Source: CAZBJJ01 sp964492245 (GTDB lineage: Bacteria > Spirochaetota > Spirochaetia > Treponematales > Breznakiellaceae). From it: a stretch of DNA of 17,482 bases. The DNA lies in contig CAZBJJ010000044.1 in NCBI GenBank assembly GCA_964492245.1, forward strand, positions 1 to 17,482. The letters are read 5' to 3'. Of this stretch, positions 1 to 7,492 are shown piece by piece; position 1 is the first letter of the stretch; each line of letters opens with the position of its first letter. The notes beneath the pieces were generated by a model, which saw nothing but the letters and a program-made list of their open reading frames with translations, searched no databases and was not told where the DNA came from. The position numbers and the translations under genes are program-made.

Positions 1-15
1 GAAAAATTAAATACT

Positions 16-33
16 TCATACAATATAGTATGA
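16..33. repeat. Inverted repeat upstream of the first promoter
   Basis: Perfect 6-base arms TCATAC and GTATGA flank the 6-base AT-only centre AATATA. The repeat ends 6 bases before the -35 element of the promoter at 40-68, a position where a dimeric regulator could bind. There is no T-run directly after it, so it is not a convincing terminator. Six-base arms in an AT-rich stretch can arise by chance, so this is a weak call. Confidence 0.25.
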
Positions 34-39
34 CAGCAG

Positions 40-68
40 TTGCCGTTTTTATTTGATTATACGATACT
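40..68 (+). promoter_or_regulatory. Sigma-70-type promoter for the first gene, possibly leaderless
   Basis: The -35 is TTGCCG (40-45), followed by a 17-base spacer and the -10 GATACT (63-68). Only 8 bases separate the -10 from the ATG at 77, so transcription would be expected to start at about 74-77, on or next to the start codon. No purine-rich Shine-Dalgarno sequence is visible before the ATG. This is read by eye against the general sigma-70 consensus. Confidence 0.5.
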
Positions 69-76
69 GTGTAGTG

Positions 77-1492
77 ATGAGTGATGTTGCTACCTATAAT
101 AATCAGCTAAGCGATGCTCTGGAGGCAAAAAAGAATTGGTTGGATTCGGACCTGATGCCCCGCCTTAAGGATGAGTTCCGGCTTTTCCAAGGGGCTTTTT
201 CTGGCCTTTATAAGCTACTTCTAAAAAAATCGATAATTCACGAAGATATTTATCAACACGAAATGAAGGTGGGCGATATTGCAATCCCGCCCGAGGGGCC
301 CTTTCCCGAATCCGATAAAATTGATCAAATAAGCATACGCCTGTCGCAGTACGAGGTGCAGTTGGACTTTCTTATCAATTTTTATGCCTTTACTGTTGAA
401 TCTTTTCAGATGGAGAAACTAAAAATTGTCTTGGGCCTTGTTAAATATTTTCATTGGATTGGCTTAAGTGCAAACTCTCAAAATATAAACACAAAGGTAC
501 TGATGGAATTACTAACTGTTCTAAAAAACGGGAATGACCAGCTTTCCATAAGCATTGCCGCAGATTGTACCATGCGTTTAGAAAAGGGCTCGCGAACTAT
601 TTTAAAACAGCTTAAAGAGCTCTCCGATTTCCACCGCGAATCCTATAAGCTGGAGACTAGGCTTAGGGTGATGGACTATCTGGATTTTGATCCCGCCACG
701 GTTATTACCCATAAAGATGAAACCATGCGCCAAATAAAACGGAAGTTTGCCGAGGCAATGGCCGACCGCCCCTTTTACCCCGAGCTTATCGACGAAATTT
801 TACACGAAGATTATTCTGGCGAAGGTCCCCGGATTAAACGAATTCTTTTAGAAAATCTGGGAAAAAATGCTGAAAGCCCCAAGGTGGTAATTGAGACAAA
901 AAACTTTAATGTCACCCTGCTGGAGGGCATTAGGGCACTGGGAACCCTCAGTTTTACCCTTTCCGACATTCACCGCAAAATAACGCAAAACAGCCAACTG
1001 CTGGAATCCGCCAAAAATACTTTTATGGATAAACTTCGGCGCCTTGTTCTGCAGATGATGAACAAAGAGACCAGCCAGATATTTTATGATATTGAGTTTT
1101 TCGATCCCACCACTGCCAGTTCAAAAATTGAAGAATTGGATTTTTATCAATTTGCCATTGAATTGGACAGAAAAAGCAGGTTTCTTTCGTCGATAGCCAA
1201 TAGGGCCAGCAATACGAACAGAAAACTGGAACATGCGGACGACAAACTGCTTATTGATATTTTAGGAAAAAACATTGAAGAAATACAGGCTCTACATCGG
1301 ACCTTAAACGCCCTGGATTTGTTTTTTAAATCCGAGGCAAAGCGCGACGATCGCGACCGCATATTTGGCATTAAACCCGAATTGACCAGTGTTAAAAACG
1401 CACTACTTAAGGCAAACCAAAAGCGGCACGAGTACATCTCGCGCAAAGAAGAGCTAGACCAGATGGAACGCCTTGGCATAAAGGCCGACTAA
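77..1492 (+). CDS. Conserved-looking helical cytoplasmic protein, function unknown
   Basis: This encodes a 471-residue protein that I do not recognise. It has no signal peptide, no membrane segment and no enzyme motif that I can see. The composition is rich in Leu, Lys, Glu and Ile in long amphipathic stretches, which suggests a mostly alpha-helical protein. The last third is heavily charged and may form coiled coil. The ATG at 77 is preferred to an in-frame TTG at 53 because the TTG lies upstream of the predicted -10 element (63-68) and would not be transcribed from that promoter. There is no ribosome-binding site before the ATG. The gene is followed after 28 bases by the oppA-like lipoprotein gene with its own strong ribosome-binding site and no terminator between, so the two are probably co-transcribed. 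Reading the frame as a real gene is safe from its length and codon pattern; any function would be a guess. Confidence 0.85.
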   Translation: MSDVATYNNQLSDALEAKKNWLDSDLMPRLKDEFRLFQGAFSGLYKLLLKKSIIHEDIYQHEMKVGDIAIPPEGPFPESDKIDQISIRLSQYEVQLDFLINFYAFTVESFQMEKLKIVLGLVKYFHWIGLSANSQNINTKVLMELLTVLKNGNDQLSISIAADCTMRLEKGSRTILKQLKELSDFHRESYKLETRLRVMDYLDFDPATVITHKDETMRQIKRKFAEAMADRPFYPELIDEILHEDYSGEGPRIKRILLENLGKNAESPKVVIETKNFNVTLLEGIRALGTLSFTLSDIHRKITQNSQLLESAKNTFMDKLRRLVLQMMNKETSQIFYDIEFFDPTTASSKIEELDFYQFAIELDRKSRFLSSIANRASNTNRKLEHADDKLLIDILGKNIEEIQALHRTLNALDLFFKSEAKRDDRDRIFGIKPELTSVKNALLKANQKRHEYISRKEELDQMERLGIKAD

Positions 1493-1511
1493 AGACCTTG
1501 TCAACCACATT

Positions 1512-1516
1512 GGAGG
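1512..1516 (+). promoter_or_regulatory. Strong ribosome-binding site of the oppA-like gene
   Basis: GGAGG sits 4 bases before the ATG at 1521. This canonical Shine-Dalgarno sequence fixes the start and contrasts with the absence of one before the genes at 77 and 3253. Confidence 0.75.
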
Positions 1517-1520
1517 AATT

Positions 1521-3230
1521 ATGAAAAAAAGATATATCAGTCTTTTGTCCGTTTTTACTGTCGTGCTCCTTGCCTGTTGCGCCGGCACCAAGGAGCTGCC
1601 CCAAAAAGGCCAAATAGAACAGATCGCCCCCAATATAGCCGAGTTGGATGGCGAAGAAGGCGATTCGGCCCATTTGCGCCCGGAGCCCCTGGATCGCAAC
1701 GTCTTTGCCATGACTATAAATGATGGCATTTTAGAGCTGGACCCCCGCCTTTCCTATAGCGCCGACGAGGCCCAAATTTTTACCGCCCTCTATGAGGGGC
1801 TGTTTACCTATCATCCCTTTACCCTCGAGCCAGTATATGGCCTTGCCAAGGCCTGGGAACTCTCCGAGGACAAGCTTGTGTGGACCTTTGTTTTAAGGGA
1901 CAATGCCAGATACTGGAATGGGGACGAGGTAACCGCGCAGGATTTTAAAAACGCCTGGCTTTCGCTTTTAGAGCCAGATCGCAGGGCCCCCTACTCCTCC
2001 TTTTTCGATATTATTGTTGGAGCCAAGGAATACCGAATGGGCGAAAATACCGACCCAAACTCGGTAAAAATAATTGCCAAAGATGCGCAGACCTTGGAAG
2101 TGCAGCTTAAACATCCGGCCAGCTATTTTCCAAACATGCTCTGCCATCACGCCTTTGCCCCTGTGCATTCCTCGCAATTAAACGGCAGCAAGCTCTCCGA
2201 AGTCCCGCCTATTGGAAATGGCCCCTATTATCTTGTAGAGCGAAAAACAGATCGCCTAATCCTGCAGAAAAACTCGCTGTATTGGGACGAAAAAAAAGTG
2301 AGCTTTGACCGCATAGATATTTTATTCCCCGAAGATGGGAAGGCAGCCTCCAATCTCTGGGACAGCGGACAGGTGCAGTGGTTGGCCGGTGCCATGGATA
2401 TCGAGGCCCTGCGCGACCGAAGTGGCATTACGGTAAATGCCATGTTTGCCACTCACTATTATTTTATTAAATCTTCCTCGGAACCCTGGAATAGACGCGA
2501 GTTGCGCAGGGCCCTGTCCCTGGCCCTGCCCTGGGAGGAACTGCGTGCCGACTATATGCTTCCGGCAAAGACCCTTATCTATCCCATTCCCGATTACCCC
2601 GAGCTAGAGGGTGTTTTTGCAACAGACCTAGAGGAGGCAAAAAACATTTTAAATGCCGAGGGCTACCCTAAAGGCATTGGACTGCCCAATATTAAAATTC
2701 TTATAACACCCTCCAAAGAGAGTGAAAAAATTGCCCAACTCATGCAGGGGGCTTGGCAGGGGGGCTTGGGTATTCAGGTTGAAATTGAAACAGTTCCTTT
2801 TTCATCATACTATCCCTCGCTAAAACGCAAGGATTACACCGTGGGCTTTACCAGTTGGATTGGCGATTTTGCAGACCCCTACACCTTTTTACAGATGTGG
2901 CAAAAAGGGTCGAATTTAAATGATGCCGAATATGACGACGAGGAATACGAAGACCTTATTACAAGGTCGATGCTTTTAGAAGGCCAGGAGCGCTGGCAAG
3001 TTTTGGCAGAGGCCGAAAAACTATTATTAGACTACGGCACGGTCCTACCCATTTCCCACTCGCCAGCAATAAATATTATCAACACCGACGAAATTTTGGG
3101 TTGGTATCCCAATGCACTGGATATTCATCCCTATAAATATTTGGAATGGGCATCGTATAGGCCCTTGCCCGGGGTGGTCTTGGGCAATAGACCGAGTCTT
3201 TTGGCCCAGGCCCCCATGTTCAAAGATTAG
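1521..3230 (+). CDS. oppA: Oligopeptide ABC transporter substrate-binding lipoprotein (SBP family 5, OppA type)
   Basis: This is a 569-residue extracytoplasmic solute-binding protein that would capture peptides for an ABC importer. The N-terminus MKKRY is followed by a hydrophobic core and the lipobox LLAC, making Cys19 the likely lipidated residue, so the protein should be membrane-anchored on the outer face of the inner membrane or of the cell. The family 5 signature lies at about residues 120-152 (VWTFVLRDNARYWNGDEV, then a DFKNAW segment), and the length is normal for OppA/DppA proteins. A long acidic linker (about residues 22-55) separates the lipid anchor from the binding domain. No permease or ATPase genes lie next to it, so it must use a transporter encoded elsewhere or act in sensing. 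The start is fixed by GGAGG 4 bases upstream. The family assignment is firm. Peptide as ligand is the family norm, but nickel or other ligands occur in family 5. Confidence 0.92.
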   Translation: MKKRYISLLSVFTVVLLACCAGTKELPQKGQIEQIAPNIAELDGEEGDSAHLRPEPLDRNVFAMTINDGILELDPRLSYSADEAQIFTALYEGLFTYHPFTLEPVYGLAKAWELSEDKLVWTFVLRDNARYWNGDEVTAQDFKNAWLSLLEPDRRAPYSSFFDIIVGAKEYRMGENTDPNSVKIIAKDAQTLEVQLKHPASYFPNMLCHHAFAPVHSSQLNGSKLSEVPPIGNGPYYLVERKTDRLILQKNSLYWDEKKVSFDRIDILFPEDGKAASNLWDSGQVQWLAGAMDIEALRDRSGITVNAMFATHYYFIKSSSEPWNRRELRRALSLALPWEELRADYMLPAKTLIYPIPDYPELEGVFATDLEEAKNILNAEGYPKGIGLPNIKILITPSKESEKIAQLMQGAWQGGLGIQVEIETVPFSSYYPSLKRKDYTVGFTSWIGDFADPYTFLQMWQKGSNLNDAEYDDEEYEDLITRSMLLEGQERWQVLAEAEKLLLDYGTVLPISHSPAINIINTDEILGWYPNALDIHPYKYLEWASYRPLPGVVLGNRPSLLAQAPMFKD

Positions 3231-3245
3231 TTTTTGTGATATACT
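3217..3245 (+). promoter_or_regulatory. Extended -10 promoter for carD, predicted leaderless
   Basis: The -10 is TATACT (3240-3245), preceded by TG in the extended -10 position (3237-3238). The -35 region, inside the end of the oppA-like gene, is weak (TGTTCA at 3217-3222, 17-base spacer). Seven bases separate the -10 from the carD ATG at 3253, placing +1 at about 3251-3253. No Shine-Dalgarno sequence is present in the 22-base gap between the two genes. Confidence 0.5.
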
Positions 3246-3252
3246 CACTTAA

Positions 3253-3747
3253 ATGAGTACTAGCGCCTATACAATTAACCAACACATTGTCTACCCCAGC
3301 CAAGGGGTGGGCAAGATCTGCGATATTGTGCAGAAGATGTTCAAAGAAAAAAAAATTTCATACTATGTCATTTACCTCGAAGTTTCGGACATGACGGTTA
3401 TGGCCCCGGTAGACAAGGCCGACGAATTAGGAATTCGACCCATCGTGAGCGAACAGGAGGCCAGGGCAGCCATCGACCTTATGTCGCAAGAGTATGAGCC
3501 CATTCCAAGCGATTGGAAGCTCCGCTACCAGATGAACCTAGATCTTTTAAAGGATGGCAGCGTGGTAAGCATTGCCTCGATTGTCCGTTCGCTGTATCAC
3601 CGTTCAAAAATTAAAGAACTCCCCATTCAAGAGAGAAAGCTCTACGATTCTGCCCTAAAGCTTTTTAAAGACGAGCTCTCTCTGGCCCTTGCCAAAGAGC
3701 CCGAGGAAATAGAGCAGATGATTTTCGAGGAGTTGGAAATCGAGTGA
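3253..3747 (+). CDS. carD: CarD/CdnL family RNA polymerase-binding transcription regulator
   Basis: This is a 164-residue protein of normal length for the CarD/CdnL family. These regulators bind the RNA polymerase beta subunit through an N-terminal Tudor-like domain and stabilise the open promoter complex at rRNA and other promoters through a C-terminal helical domain. The N-terminal domain (about residues 8-60) shows the hallmark VYPSQGVG at 13-20. Trp88, in the segment PSDWKLRY, is in the right place to be the conserved Trp that wedges into promoter DNA. The C-terminal part is helical and acidic. The gene starts 22 bases after the oppA-like gene but appears to have its own promoter without a leader. 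Its TGA overlaps the ispF ATG, so carD and ispF should be co-translated. In Mycobacterium carD also precedes ispD and ispF, which supports the assignment. Family identity is clear; the regulon cannot be seen here. Confidence 0.93.
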   Translation: MSTSAYTINQHIVYPSQGVGKICDIVQKMFKEKKISYYVIYLEVSDMTVMAPVDKADELGIRPIVSEQEARAAIDLMSQEYEPIPSDWKLRYQMNLDLLKDGSVVSIASIVRSLYHRSKIKELPIQERKLYDSALKLFKDELSLALAKEPEEIEQMIFEELEIE

Positions 3748-4226
3748 TGCATTACAGAGTTGGCCTTGGGCAGGACTTACACCGCCTTGTCGAAGGCCGA
3801 CCCTTTGTTTTAGCGGGGCTGGAGATTCCCGCGTCCAAGGGCGAATTGGCCCATAGCGATGGCGACGTGCTGGCACACGCTGTCTGCGACGCCCTGTTAG
3901 GGGCCTCGGGCCTGGGCGATATCGGGCAATTGTATCCTCCAAGCGATCCAAAATACAAAGATGCCGACTCGATGCTTCTTTTAGGTGATGTCTGGAACTT
4001 GGTACGGAAGGCGGGCTGGCATTTAGTAAACCTCGATGCGGTTATTATCTGTGAAAAACCAAAAATTCTTGAATACCGCGATAAAATACGGGCCAATCTT
4101 GCCACCTGCCTAAATGTAGATATTGACCAAGTTTTTCTGAAGGCAAAGACGAATGAGGGTTGCGACGAAATTGGTCGGCAGGGGGCGGTGGCGGCCAATG
4201 TGGTCTGTCTTTTGAGCAGGGCATAG
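3747..4226 (+). CDS. ispF: 2-C-methyl-D-erythritol 2,4-cyclodiphosphate synthase (IspF)
   Basis: IspF converts CDP-methylerythritol 2-phosphate to the cyclic diphosphate with release of CMP, in the non-mevalonate isoprenoid pathway. The 159-residue length matches the family, which acts as a cytoplasmic trimer. Visible motifs are GLGQDLHRL with metal ligands Asp10 and His12, AHSDGDVLAHAVCDALLGA with the third ligand His44, the GLGDIGQLYPPSDPKYK signature at 55-71, and a KAKTNEG nucleotide-binding segment near 132-138. The ATG at 3747 shares its A with the carD TGA. An upstream in-frame GTG (3744) is possible but adds only one residue, and a GGAAA lies about 8 bases before the ATG. Many bacteria place ispD next to or fused with ispF; here there is neither an ispD gene nor an IspD domain. 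A GC-rich hairpin follows the stop codon. Confidence 0.95.
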   Translation: MHYRVGLGQDLHRLVEGRPFVLAGLEIPASKGELAHSDGDVLAHAVCDALLGASGLGDIGQLYPPSDPKYKDADSMLLLGDVWNLVRKAGWHLVNLDAVIICEKPKILEYRDKIRANLATCLNVDIDQVFLKAKTNEGCDEIGRQGAVAANVVCLLSRA

Positions 4227-4242
4227 GCAGATTCAACTGAAG

Positions 4243-4278
4243 GCGGCCGCGGCGTTTTACTAGCGGCCGCGGCATTTT
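4243..4278 (+). terminator. Repeated GC-rich hairpin between convergent blocks, candidate terminator
   Basis: Two copies of GCGGCCGCGGC(G/A)TTTT, at 4243-4258 and 4263-4278, repeat with a 20-base period and one mismatch. Each copy contains self-complementary octamers, so copy one can pair with copy two: GCCGCGGC (4246-4253) with GCCGCGGC (4266-4273) gives an 8-base-pair stem and a 12-base loop followed by ATTTT. That is a plausible intrinsic terminator for the carD-ispF block. In the minus direction no T-run follows the stem, so termination there is less convincing. The stretch lies wholly between the ispF stop and the coiled-coil gene stop. Confidence 0.5.
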
Positions 4279-4279
4279 C

Positions 4280-7200
4280 CTAACGGCCGGCCTCGTATTC
4301 AATTATCAATTCAACCTCTCCCACCGAAAGGTCCATGGCCTTTGCAATATCCTTAATATCCCAGGCCTGTTTTCGCAGCCCCAGAACATTTTCTCTAACC
4401 CCAATGGGGGGAGCGCCATCTCCAGAACCGGTGGCATCCTTGCGCTTATTCTTAAACAGCGCCTGCATAATTTTTACTTGCTCTTGCGCCTGCTGGGAAA
4501 TTTGGCCCAGGCGGGTTTCGGTATCGGCCAGCCACTTTCGGGCAACCTGCATTCGCTCTATACGCCCATCCAAATCTTCGAGGGTGGAATCGAGGCTACT
4601 AAGCTTTTCTACCACGGCATCGGCACTGTCTTTTTCTTTGGCAAGAATGGCAATGCGCTCACTCACCGCCCTATGGCGCTGGTCTAAGTCTGCGAAAAGC
4701 TGGGCCAGGTTTTTAGCCTGCTCCTCGGCAGCCTGAAGGGCCTCGAAATGCTGGTCAATGCCCTGAGCCGTGGATTGCAGAATGTCGTTTTTCTTCTCTA
4801 TACGCTGATATTTTGCATCGGCATCGCCAATTGCATCTTCCAAGCGGCGCAGCTGGGCCTGAAGACTTTGAATAGTGTCGTTGCTATTAGTAACTTGGGC
4901 CAGCTTTGAATCCACCGTCTGAGCGGTCTTTAATAGCATTTCGAAATCGCCTTCCATCACCTCTATGCGTCGTTTTTCGGCAAGGAAGCGGGTCATTTTT
5001 TGGTTTACCTCTTCTTCGAGCTTTTTAATCTTGGTAAATTTTGCCTCTAATTGCCCTGCTTCTTCGCGGTACTGCCCCAGGCGATCTATATTCGATTGGA
5101 GATCTTTTATGCTCCGCTCTAAATCGGCCTGTAGTGTATCTGTCCGGGTAAAAAGAGCGGTTTTTTCGACAAATTCTGCAAGTTTTTTGCTGCTTTCGTT
5201 CAAGGCCTCGTCTAATTTTATATATTTATCCATGAGCAGCGAGTGCTGAAGGGCATTTTTTTCCGCTATCTCTGCCCGCTGGCTGTCCATATCCTTATCT
5301 ATACGCAGCGCGTTTTCGTCCACAAGGCGCCTAGTACTGCGAATTTTTTCCAATTGCTCTTCCAGCTCTTCGCCTACCGCAGTGGCATGGGCGGCAAGGC
5401 GCTCTTTGAGCGAATCCATATCCTTCGTCTGTCGCTCGAGAAGGGCATCGATCTCGTCCTTTTGCTCCTGAATACTTCCGGTAAACTGTGCAAGCTTTTC
5501 TTGAATATTTCTTTCGTCATCTTTAATAAGGTCGGCAATTTCCTGACGATGGCTGGCAAGCTCCACCTTTATATGGGTATCGCTCTTGTTTTTTTCTTCC
5601 TCCAGAAGGCCCTTTATATCCTGATGCCAGGTATCCAAGTTGGCCTTAAGGACTTCAACCTCGCCATTGGCAGAGGCCTGTATTGCCTGGCTGCGTTTTT
5701 CTATGCTGTTAAGGCCCTCGAGAAGGCGCTTCTGCATGGCAGAAATATGCGCATCCATTGTCTGGGCAAAATTGTTTTTAAGATTTTCAAGGCCTTGGTC
5801 ACTGTGGCTGCCAAGTTCCTCCAGGCGCTTGGCAAGGCCATCTTTCCAGCTCTGCAGTTCGCCATCGATGTTTGAACTGCGTGTTTTAATATCGGCAAAG
5901 AAATCGTCCTCGAAAATACGCAGCTTTTCGGAGACGTTTTCGTAGGCTTTTTCTTTAAGGGCTTCTATCTCGGCCTCTAAATTGCCTATTTGCGCACGGA
6001 GAGTATTAAATTTGTCTGCCTGTCGGCCAGCTTCCGCGGTAAAATTCTGGGCAGAGGTCTGTACAAAGGTCTCGAAGCTATGTTGTATGCGCTGCTCGGT
6101 TTGGCCCAGGCTCACTTTAAGTATTTCTTCCAGATTTTCAATTTCGGTATCGAAGCCCTCGATGCGTTCGAACCTTTCATTGGCCGCATCGATATAGGTG
6201 TTGAGTCGGGAATCTATAGCCGAAAGCCCCTGCATTTCGGCCTGCGAAATTGCCTGCTCTAGGCGCTGCAGATAATCCCGATTAAAATTGTCGACGCGGT
6301 CCGAAAGCTCGCCGGCCAGCTGCTGTACCGCCTTCCCGGCCCGATCTATTTGGCGGCGGAATTCGCCTTCCACATTTTCTATAGAGGACTCTAAGCCCCC
6401 AGCCCGTTCTAAAATTGATGTTTCGCTGCGCCTGAATTGCTCTTGGAGCAATTGGATTTCTTTTTCGAGGTTTTCGGCAATGGGTTCGGCCTTTGCCTGT
6501 ATCTGTTCTAACATTGCCTGGGCCCGCTGGCGATAATTTTCCAATGCGGTCTCCGCATCGTTGCGCTGCGCCCCAAGTTTTTTTGCATACTCGTCAATAT
6601 CGGCCTGCCAAGCTTCCCGCTCTGCCTTTAAGTTTTGCTGAACTTCCAGAAGCCTCGTTTTCGAAATCTCTTGATATTCGCCAATTTTTAAATCCAGAGC
6701 AGTTTGAAAACTGCTTAAACGCTCATTCGCCTTCGCGCTTAAGCTGGCAAAAGATTCCTCCTCTGCGCGCGCCGCCTGCTCGCTGGCCCTCTCTCGCGCC
6801 TGCTCAATTGCCTGGCTCAATATATTCTCCGCTATATTGTGGTTGGCCTGGATTTTGTCGTCGTACTCCTTGGCACTGGCAGACAGTTTGGCCTTAGAAT
6901 CTTCAAATTTATCTTCCAGGGCTAGGGCAATTGATTGAACATCTTCGATGCGACCTTCTATATCCTCGGTCAACTGGCGTCCCAGGGCCTCGAGAGTGGC
7001 CGTGTTTTTTTGGGCAAAGCCCTCCTCGATAGCACGTATTTCCCGCTCCACCTGAGTCAATTGCTCCTGCCCATCTTTAATGCGGCGCGCCAGGGTCTCG
7101 GTAAAGGCGGCGTTTTTCTTTATTTCTGCAATATCCGTCTTTGTCTTTGTCGTAAGCTCGCCAAGTTTTTCCAAATGGGCATCGTATTCGTTTAAGCGGC

Positions 7201-7486
7201 TTCCAATACTACTAATGGTATCGGCCTTGCTGGAAAGGGCCTCGTCCACTGTTTTAAGCCTGTTCAAAAGTTCGCGCGCTGCCTGTTCTTGCACCCCAAG
7301 CTCTATAGAGAAGTCTTTTATTCCCTGTTCGTGAGCCGCAACAAAGCTTCCCAGATCGCCTTTTAAATGATCGCCATATTTTCTAAGCTTTTCCAGGCTC
7401 CGGTTGTTTTTATCCAATTGACGAAAGAGGAATTGAATGGCCAGAACTAGGCCCAATACAATTAAATTCCCAAGCGTGAATACCAT
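4280..7486 (-). CDS. SpiroCoCo-type giant membrane-anchored coiled-coil protein
   Basis: This is a 1068-residue protein with one N-terminal membrane segment (about residues 4-22) followed at once by a Lys/Arg-rich stretch. By the positive-inside rule this puts the rest in the cytoplasm. Residues from about 25 to 1000 are almost uninterrupted coiled coil: charged heptads rich in Glu, Gln, Leu, Ala and Lys, with almost no Pro or Cys. A short Gly-rich linker (about 1018-1028) leads to a compact C-terminal module (about 1033-1064) containing DIKDIAKAMDLSVGEVELII, which reads like a small helix-turn-helix-type domain of the kind seen at the ends of DUF6115-like membrane proteins. The arrangement matches what is annotated in spirochaetes as SpiroCoCo family coiled-coil protein; the name is from memory, not a search. 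Its role is unknown; a scaffold or a filament organiser is possible. The start at 7486 follows an AGG 5 bases upstream and lies 6 bases after the HAD gene stop, so it is the last gene of the minus-strand operon. Confidence 0.85.
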   Translation of the reverse strand: MVFTLGNLIVLGLVLAIQFLFRQLDKNNRSLEKLRKYGDHLKGDLGSFVAAHEQGIKDFSIELGVQEQAARELLNRLKTVDEALSSKADTISSIGSRLNEYDAHLEKLGELTTKTKTDIAEIKKNAAFTETLARRIKDGQEQLTQVEREIRAIEEGFAQKNTATLEALGRQLTEDIEGRIEDVQSIALALEDKFEDSKAKLSASAKEYDDKIQANHNIAENILSQAIEQARERASEQAARAEEESFASLSAKANERLSSFQTALDLKIGEYQEISKTRLLEVQQNLKAEREAWQADIDEYAKKLGAQRNDAETALENYRQRAQAMLEQIQAKAEPIAENLEKEIQLLQEQFRRSETSILERAGGLESSIENVEGEFRRQIDRAGKAVQQLAGELSDRVDNFNRDYLQRLEQAISQAEMQGLSAIDSRLNTYIDAANERFERIEGFDTEIENLEEILKVSLGQTEQRIQHSFETFVQTSAQNFTAEAGRQADKFNTLRAQIGNLEAEIEALKEKAYENVSEKLRIFEDDFFADIKTRSSNIDGELQSWKDGLAKRLEELGSHSDQGLENLKNNFAQTMDAHISAMQKRLLEGLNSIEKRSQAIQASANGEVEVLKANLDTWHQDIKGLLEEEKNKSDTHIKVELASHRQEIADLIKDDERNIQEKLAQFTGSIQEQKDEIDALLERQTKDMDSLKERLAAHATAVGEELEEQLEKIRSTRRLVDENALRIDKDMDSQRAEIAEKNALQHSLLMDKYIKLDEALNESSKKLAEFVEKTALFTRTDTLQADLERSIKDLQSNIDRLGQYREEAGQLEAKFTKIKKLEEEVNQKMTRFLAEKRRIEVMEGDFEMLLKTAQTVDSKLAQVTNSNDTIQSLQAQLRRLEDAIGDADAKYQRIEKKNDILQSTAQGIDQHFEALQAAEEQAKNLAQLFADLDQRHRAVSERIAILAKEKDSADAVVEKLSSLDSTLEDLDGRIERMQVARKWLADTETRLGQISQQAQEQVKIMQALFKNKRKDATGSGDGAPPIGVRENVLGLRKQAWDIKDIAKAMDLSVGEVELIIEYEAGR

Positions 7487-7492
7487 AGTTAC

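Noticed and set aside
4243..4300. Cloning artefact suggested by two NotI sites and an FseI-like GGCCGGCC
   Set aside because: The octamers lie between and at the end of natural genes with no vector-like sequence around them. The duplicated-hairpin explanation is simpler, though an assembly or cloning check would be easy.
6493..6897. Open frame on the plus strand inside the coiled-coil gene
   Set aside because: Several long plus-strand frames lie opposite this 3.2-kb gene. They are shadows of its biased codon use: low-complexity, Cys/Ser/Leu-rich translations with no ribosome-binding site or known motif.
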